From contig VLJF02000033.1 in assembly GCA_008360975.2 (NCBI GenBank), positions 2,294,001 to 2,358,000 on the forward strand: 64,000 bases of DNA, given 5' to 3'. The position numbers and the translations under genes were made by a program. The DNA comes from Lichenostomus cassidix (lineage: Eukaryota; Chordata; Aves; Passeriformes; Meliphagidae). Positions 57,745-64,000 of the stretch are shown in pieces (the stretch's first letter is position 1; each line of letters begins with the position of its first letter). The notes beneath the pieces are model-generated. The model was not told the origin of the DNA. It was given only the letters and a program-made list of their open reading frames with translations, and ran no database searches.

Positions 57745-58770
57745 TCCCTTTTTTTTTTTTTTTTTTTCTTTGCTTTTCCCCCATTTTTTTGCATTTTCCC
57801 CAATTTTATTTTGCATTTTCCCCATTTTTTCTCATTTCCCCAAATTTCTTTTTTTTATTAATTTTCCCCAATTGTTTTTTTTTGTATTTTCCCCATTTTT
57901 GGCCTTTTTTCCCCAATTTTATTTTGCATTTTCCCCAAATTTTTTTTAACATTTTCCCCATTTTTCAGCCTTTTTTCCCCATTTTTTTCCCATTTCCCCA
58001 TTTTTAGGCTTTTTTTTCCCCATTTTCCCCATTTTAAGTCTTTTTTCCCATTTTCAGCCTTTTTTTCCCATTTTTTTCCCCGTTTTTAGTCTTTTTTTTC
58101 CCCTTTTTCAGCCTTTTTTCCCCATTTTTCCCCATTCTTTCTCCATTTTCCTCATTTTAAGTCTTTTTTTCCCCTTTTTCCCCCCATTTTCAGTCCTTTT
58201 TTCCCATTTTTTCCTCATTTTCAGCCTTTTTTTCCTATTTTTTTCCCCATTTTTAGTTTTTTTTCCCATTTTTCCCCATTTTCAGCCTTTTTCCCCATTT
58301 TTCCCCATTTCTTTCTCCATTTTTAGTCTTTTTTTTCCCCTTTTTCCCCCTTTTCCCCACAATTTTATTTTGCATTTTCCCCAATTTTTTTTTACATTTT
58401 CCCCCTTTTTCAGCCTTTTTTCCCCATTCTTTCCCCATTTTCCCCATTTTTAGTCTTTTTTCCCCATTTTTTCCCCATTTTCCCCCCGTTTTTCCCCATT
58501 TTTCCCCCTTTTTCAGCCTTTTTTCCCATTTTTCCCCATTTGCCCCATTTTTAGTCTTTTTTTTCCCCATTTTTAGTCTTTTTTTCCCCATTTCTTTCTC
58601 CATTTTTAGTCTTTTTTTCCCATTTTTCAGCCTTTTTTTCCCCATTTTTTCCCCATTTTTTTTTCCCTTTCTCCCCAAATCCCTGAATTTTCCCCAAATC
58701 CCTGAATTTTCCCCAAATCCCCGATTTCTCCCCAAATCCCTGGATTTCTCCCCAAATCCGGGCTCTCTCC
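57745..58770. repeat. Homopyrimidine TTTTTCCCCATTTTT tract
   Basis: About 1 kb of nearly pure C/T in gene sense directly before the acceptor at 58778; counterpart of copy A 15090-16190. Confidence 0.9.
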
Positions 58771-58778
58771 CCTCGCAG

Positions 58779-58902
58779 GGTGGACGTGGCTCACCTGCTG
58801 CTTTACCACCTCAGCGTTTGCTGCAAGAAGAAATATTTCGATCTGGAGAGAGAAATTCTTCCTTTTGCCAACTCCAACTGGGAGGCGCTGCTGCTCGGCC
58901 AG
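58779..58902 (+). CDS. PHF1: PHF1 copy B exon: winged-helix start (VDVAHLLLYHLS)
   Basis: A 124-bp exon identical to copy A 15077-14954, acceptor CCCTCGCAG, donor CAG|GTGGGA. Encodes the end of LRW then VDVAHLLLYHLSVCCKKKYF and the segment ending LLLGQ. The intron after the donor differs within ten bases between copies (GTGGGATTTGG here, GTGGGGTTGGG in copy A). Confidence 0.97.
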
Positions 58903-58909
58903 GTGGGAT

Positions 58910-61095
58910 TTGGGGAAAAAATCGGGATTTTGGGAAAAATATGGGTTTGGGGGGAAAAATACGGATTTTTGGGGGAAAAAATTTGGATTTTAGGGGGAAA
59001 AATTGGGATTTTAGGGGAAAAAAATTTGGATTACGGGGAAAAATATGGATTTGGGGAAAAAATTTCCTGATTTTGGGGGAAAAATGGATTTTAGAGGAAA
59101 AAATATGGATTTAGGGGGAAAAATAGGATTTTTGGGGAAAATGGATTTTAAAAGGAAAATAGGATTTTGGGGAAAAATGTGGGTTTAGAGGGGAAAAAAG
59201 GATTTTGGGGGAAAATTCATTTTTAGGGAAAAATATGGATTTTAAGGGGAAAAAATGGGTTTAGGGGGAAAAAATGGATTTTAGGGGAAAAAATGGATTT
59301 TAGGGAAAAATATGGATTTTAAGGGAAAATTCCCCATTTTTGGGGGAAAAATATGGATTTTAGGGAAATAAATGGGTTTTAGGGGGAAAAATATGGGTTT
59401 GGGGGAAAAAAAGTGGATTTTAGGGGAAAAATTCCCCATTTTTGAGGGAAAAAAATATGGATTTTAGGGGAGAAGATGGATTTTGGGGAAAAAATGGGTT
59501 TTGGGAGAAAAAATAGGGATTTTGGGGGGAAATTCCCCATTTTGGGGGGAAAAGTCCCCATTTTTTGGGGAAAAAAAGGATTTTAGGGGAAAAATTTCCT
59601 GATTTTAGGGGAAAAAAATGGATTTTAGGGTGAAAAATGTGGATTTTAGGGGGAAAAAATGGGATTTTGGGAAAAAAATGGGTTTGGGGAAAAAAATGTG
59701 GGTTTTGGGGGGAAATATATGGATTTTAGGAGGAAAAATATGGATTTGGGGGAAAAAAACAGGATTTTGGGAAAAAAGTGGGTTTTGGAGGTAAAAATAC
59801 GGATTTTTGGGGGAAAAAAAGGGATTTTAGGAGAAAAAATATGCATTTTAGGGGGAAAATTTCCTGATTTATGGGGGAAAAAATGGATTTTAGAGGGAAA
59901 AAAATGGGTTTTGGGGGAAAATGGGTTTTGTAGGGAAAAATTCCCAATTTTGGGGGAAAAATTCCAATTTTTGGAAAAATATGGATTTTAGAGGGAAAAA
60001 ATGGGTTTTGGGGGAAAAATGGGATTTTGGGGGAAAATGCCATTTTTGGGGGAAAATATGGATTTTAGGGGGAAAAATTTTGATTGGGAAATGATTTTAG
60101 GGGAAAAATATGGATTTTGGGGGGAAAAAATGGATTTTAGGGGAAAATTCTGATTTTTGGGAAAAGATTTTGGGGAGAAAAATGTGGATATTAGGGGAAA
60201 AATTTCGGATTTTAGGAGAAAAAATATGGATTTTAGGGGGAAAAAATGGGGTTTTGGGGGAAAAATATGGATTTTGGGGGGAAAAATTCCTGATTTTTGG
60301 GAAAAAAATATGGGTTTTAGGGGAAATAAAGGATTTTAGGGGAAAAAAATATGGATTTTGGGGGAAAAATTTCCTTATTTTAGAGGAAAATGGATTTCTA
60401 AGGGGAAATAATGGGTTTTAGGGGGAAAAATAGGATTTTAGGGGAAAAAATGGGTTTAGGGAAAAAAGCATTTAGGGGAAAAATGGGTTTTGGGGGGAAA
60501 ATATGGGTTTTGGGAAAAATTTCCTGATATTTTGGGGGGAAAAATGGATTTTAGAGGGAAAAATTGGGATTTTGGGGAAAAATGGGTTTTGGGAAAAATT
60601 TCCCAATTTTGGGGGAAATCCAATTTTTGGAAAATATGATTTTGGAAAAATGGGTTTTGGGGGAAAAATAGGGATTTTGGGGAAAAATTTCCTGATTTTT
60701 GGGGAAAAAAATATGGACTTAAGGGGGAAAAATATGGGTTTTAGGGGAAAAATTCCCCATTTTTTGGGGAAAAAATGGATTTTAGGGGAAAATTTTCCTG
60801 ATTTTTGGGGGAATAAATGGTTTTTGGGGAAAAAATATGGATTTTAGGGGAAACAAATGGGTTTTAGGGGGAGAAAATGGATTTTAGGGGGAAAAATTTC
60901 CTGATTTTTAGGGGAAAAATTCCCGATTTTTGCAAAAAAAATATGGATTTTGGGGGGAAAAATGTGGATTTTGGGGAGAAAAATGTGGATTTTAGGGGAA
61001 AAATTATTTTAGGAGAAAAATGGATTTTAGGGGAAAACGATGGGTTTTAGGAGGAAAAATGGGTTTTGGGGGGAAAAATATGGATTTTAGGGGGA
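58910..61095. repeat. GGGGAAAAATATGGATTTTAG array
   Basis: Units of 18-24 bp, reverse complement of the array at 13800-14935 and about twice as long. Confidence 0.9.
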
Positions 61096-61099
61096 TTTT

Positions 61100-62090
61100 T
61101 TTCCCCCTCAATCTGTTCTTTTCCCCTAAATTTGTTATTTTTTCCCCCAATTTGTTATTTTTCTCCAAAATTTGTTATTTCCCCTCGATCTGTTATTTCC
61201 CCTAAATTTGGGGTTTTTTCCCCAAAATTTGTTATTTTTTCTCCAAAATTTGTTATTTTTCCCCTCAATTTGTTATTTTTTCCCTCAATTTGTTATTTTT
61301 TCCCTCAATTTTTTTCTCCCTAAATTTGTTTTTTTCTCCAAAATTTGTTATTTTTATTCCAAAATGTGTTATTTTTCCCCTCAAATTGTTATTTTCCCCA
61401 AATTTATTTTTTCCTCACTTTGTTATTTCCTTAAATTTGTTATTTTTCTCCTCAATTTGGTTTTTTCCCCAAATTTGTTATTTTTTTCCCAAAATTTGTT
61501 ATTTTTTCTCCAAAATTAGTTATTTTTTCCCTAAATTTGTTATTTTTTCCAATTTGTTCTTTTTTCCCTCAATTTGTTATTTTTCCCCTCAATCTGTTAA
61601 TTTTGCCTCAATTTGTTATTTTTCCTTCAATTCGTTATTTTTTCTCCACAATTTGTTATTTTTCTCCCTAAATTTGTTTTTTTCCCCTCAATCTGTTATT
61701 TCCCCTAAATGTGGTATTTTTCTCCAAAATTTGTTATTTTTTCTCCAAAATTTGTTATTTTTTCTCCAAAATCTGTTATTTTTTCCCTCAAATTGTTATT
61801 TTCCCCCAAATTTGTTTTTTTTCCCTCACTTTGTTATTTCCCTTAAATTTGTTATTTTTCTCCTCAATTTGGTTTTTTTTCTCCACAATTTGTTATTTTT
61901 CTCCCTAAATTTGTTAATTTTTTCCCTCAAATTGTTATTTTTTCCCCAAAATTTGTTATTTTTCGCCCTAAATTTGTTCTTTTTTCTCCAAAATTTGTTC
62001 TTTTTTCCCCCAATCTGTTATTATTTTCCCAAAATCTGTTATTTTTTCCCCAAATCTGTTATTTTTCCCCTCAATATATGATTTTCTCTC
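61100..62090. repeat. CAAAATTTGTTATTTTTTCTC array
   Basis: Pyrimidine-rich 20-bp units up to the acceptor of the exon at 62098; counterpart of 12670-13795. Confidence 0.9.
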
Positions 62091-62097
62091 CCCTCAG

Positions 62098-62165
62098 CTC
62101 TCAGCCACTCCCAAGTCAGAGCGCTATGGGCGACTGCTGGGAGCTCTGAGCTCCAACAAGGACAG
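62098..62165 (+). CDS. PHF1: PHF1 copy B exon: winged-helix middle (LSATPKSERY)
   Basis: A 68-bp exon identical to copy A 12666-12599, acceptor CCCCTCAG, donor CAG|GTGAGG. Ends with KD plus two bases of arginine, awaiting a next exon that begins G-TTC (RF), as do all the decoys downstream. Confidence 0.95.
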
Positions 62166-62169
62166 GTGA

Positions 62170-62640
62170 GGAGACCTGAAAATACCCAAAAATACCCCAA
62201 AACCAGCCAAAAATCACCCTAAAAACAGCCAAAAAATCACCCCAAAACCAGCCCAAAACCAGCCCAAACATACCCTAAAAACAGCCCGAAATACCCTAAA
62301 AACAGCCTAAAAATACCCTAAAAATAGCCAAAAAATATCCCAAAACCAGCCCAAAAATAACCTAAAAACAGCCCAAAACAGGGGGGAAAGGGAAACCCAA
62401 AACACCCCAAAACCAGCCCAAAATCACCCCAAAACCAACCCAAAAATATCCCAAAATCACCCCAAAAACCACCCCAAAAACAACCCAAAAATATCCCAAA
62501 AACAGCCCAAAAACACCCAAAACCCCCAAATTCACCCCAAAACACCCCAAAACTACCCCAAAAACACCCCAAAACCCTAAAAACCCCAAACTCCTCCCAA
62601 ATACCCCAAAATCCTCTTTTTCCTCCCAAAATCCCCATTT
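62170..62640. repeat. CCCCAAAACCAGCCCAAAAAT array
   Basis: Units of 15-20 bp, reverse complement of 11530-12590 but only about half as long: the one tract that is shorter in copy B. Confidence 0.88.
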
Positions 62641-62689
62641 TTTCACCCCAAACTCTCAATTTTTTCCCAAAATTCCCATTTTTCCCAAA

Positions 62690-64000
62690 ATTCCCGTTTT
62701 TTGCCCCAAACAGGTTCGTTTCCGGCCGGGAGATGAAGAAGCGCAAAGGAGTTTTTGGGCTCCCAAAACCCTCCCAAAATCCCCATTTTACACCCCAAAA
62801 TCCCAATTTTTCCCCCCAAATTCCCCATTTTTTCCCCCAAAATTCCCATTTTTCCCAAAATCCCGGTTTTTCACCCCAAATCTCAGGTTCATGTCCAGCT
62901 GGGAGATGACAAAGAGCTCTTCAGACTCCCCAAATCCTCCCAAAAATCCCCATTTTTTCCCCTAAATCCCCATTTTTTCACCCAAATTCCCATTTTTTCC
63001 CCCAAATCTCCCCAAAATTCCCATTTTTCCCAAAATTCCTGTTTTTCACCCCAAATCTCAGGTTCGTTTCCGGCCAGGAGATGAAGAAGAGCTCTTCAAA
63101 TCCACCCAAAAATCTCCATTTTTCTCCCTAAAATTCCCATTTTTCCCCATAAAATTCCCATTTTTTCACCCAAATTCCCCATTTTTTCCCCCAAATCCAT
63201 CCCAAAATTCCCATTTTTCCCAAAATTCCCATTTTTCCCAAAATTCCCATTTTTCGCCCCAAACAGGTTCGTTTCCGGCCGGGAGATGAAGAAGCGCAAA
63301 GGAGTTTTTGGGCTCCCAAAATTCCCTCCAAAATCCCCATTTTTCCTCCCAAATTCCCCATTTTTTCTCCCAATTTTTTCCCAAATTCCCCATTTTTTCT
63401 CCCCAAAATTCCCATTTTTCCCAAAATCCCCATTTTTTGCCCCAAATCTCAGGTTCATGTCCAGCTGGGGATGACAAAGAGCTCTTCAGACTCCCCAAAT
63501 CCTCCCTAAAATCCCCATTTTTCGCCCTAAAATCCCCATTTTTTCCCCCAAATTCCCCATTTTTTCCCCCAAATCCATCCCAAAATTCCCAATTTTCCCA
63601 AAATCCCCATTTTTCCCCCCAAATCTCAGGTTCGTTTCCAGCCGGGAGATAAAGAAGCGCAAAGGGCTCTTTGGGCTCCCAAAATCACCCCTAAAATCCC
63701 CATTTTACACCCAAAAATCCCATTTTTTCACCCAAATTCCCCATTTTTTCCCCATAAAATCCCCATTTTTTCTCCCAAATCCTTCCCAAAATTCCCAATT
63801 TTCCCAAAATCCCCGTTTTTCGCCCCAAATCTCAGGTTCATCTCTGCCTGGGGATGACAAAGAGCTCTTCAGACTCCCCAAATCCTCCCAAAATCACCCC
63901 CAAAATCCCCATTTTTCCCCTAAAATCCCCATTTTTTCCCCCCCAAATCCATCCCAAAATCCCCATTTTTCTCCCCCAAAATCCCCAATTTTCCCAAAAT
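62690..64000 (+). repeat. Exon-head array: 7 copies of the KKRK-exon acceptor and head, cut by window end
   Basis: First exon base copied at 62714, 62887, 63062, 63267, 63453, 63630 and 63836 (spacing 173-206). Types alternate: intact GAAGAAGCGCAAAG at 62714, 63267 and 63630; deleted GATGACAAAGAGC at 62887, 63453 and 63836; a hybrid at 63062. None continues into the HTRAPPP coding seen in copy A at 8139-8264, so the genuine exon lies beyond the window. Confidence 0.92.

Larger units (their letters stand above)
33319..64000 (+). other. PHF1: PHF1 copy B, gene span (5' end missing, 3' end beyond window)
   Basis: Eight plus-strand exons at 33319-33400, 34987-35082, 37140-37228, 43161-43309, 50468-50563, 54323-54391, 58779-58902 and 62098-62165 run in phase from the Tudor domain to the winged-helix region. 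The window ends inside an array of copies of the head of the next exon, so the basic-loop exon and the C-terminal exons lie beyond 64000. Every exon shared with copy A is identical by eye. Introns are longer here: 5.9 against 4.5 kb, 7.2 against 3.9, 3.8 against 0.8, 4.4 against 2.8 and 3.2 against 2.3. Nothing resembling the first coding exon is visible between 30025 and 33318. Confidence 0.93.

Noticed and set aside
62714..62770. First REMKKRK-like segment in copy B as the genuine exon
   Set aside because: It diverges into array filler after GGAGTTTTTGGGCTCCC and has no donor. The genuine copy A exon continues into HTRAPPP, so the copy B exon should lie beyond 64000.
1..64000. Transposons, retroviral remnants, tRNA or rRNA genes
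   Set aside because: No recognisable LINE (CR1), LTR, polymerase, tRNA or rRNA sequence was seen. The non-exon sequence appears to be tandem repeat throughout.

Overview
The window is vertebrate genomic DNA, most probably from a bird. It looks like a small, gene-dense microchromosome whose introns have turned into tandem repeats. The assignment to birds is inferred from intron style (kilobases of degenerate TTTTGGGG / CCCCAAAA minisatellite around short GC-rich exons); the sequence does not prove it. The only gene I can support is PHF1, the Polycomb-like PRC2 accessory protein. It occurs twice in head-to-head inverted orientation.

Copy A is on the minus strand, transcribed from about 29.5 kb down to 0.7 kb. 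Eleven exons are readable, from the second half of PHD finger 1 to the stop codon, followed by a 3' repeat with AATAAA signals. Copy B is on the plus strand, from 33.3 kb to beyond the window end. Eight exons are readable, from the Tudor domain to the winged-helix region. Joined in order, the exons of the two copies give one phase-consistent reading of 1,386 bases (461 codons plus stop): Tudor (second half), PHD1, PHD2, winged-helix/extended-homology region, a shortened basic linker, and the C-terminal chromo-like domain. The first coding exon(s) and promoter are missing from both copies. They probably lie in or near a 500-N placeholder at 29525-30024. A second 500-N placeholder is at 48907-49406.

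Almost everything else is tandem repeat. The most striking property is that many arrays are not anonymous: each repeat unit carries a copy of the neighbouring exon edge with its splice site. Arrays upstream of an exon repeat its acceptor plus the first ~20-55 coding bases. Arrays downstream repeat its last ~12-60 coding bases plus the donor. I count 17 decoy acceptors in one intron of copy A, about 30 in one intron of copy B, about 36 and 50 in another intron, and 9 and 19 decoy donors in yet another. The last exon behaves likewise: its stop-codon region and an AATAAA signal are repeated in the 3' flank. This is the main candidate for something not previously described.

The six exons present in both copies (595 bases) are identical as far as I can read, while adjacent intron sequence differs by several percent and every measurable intron is longer in copy B. 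The pair may be a real inverted duplication with exon homogenisation, or two divergent haplotypes scaffolded head to head. Read depth and long reads would decide.
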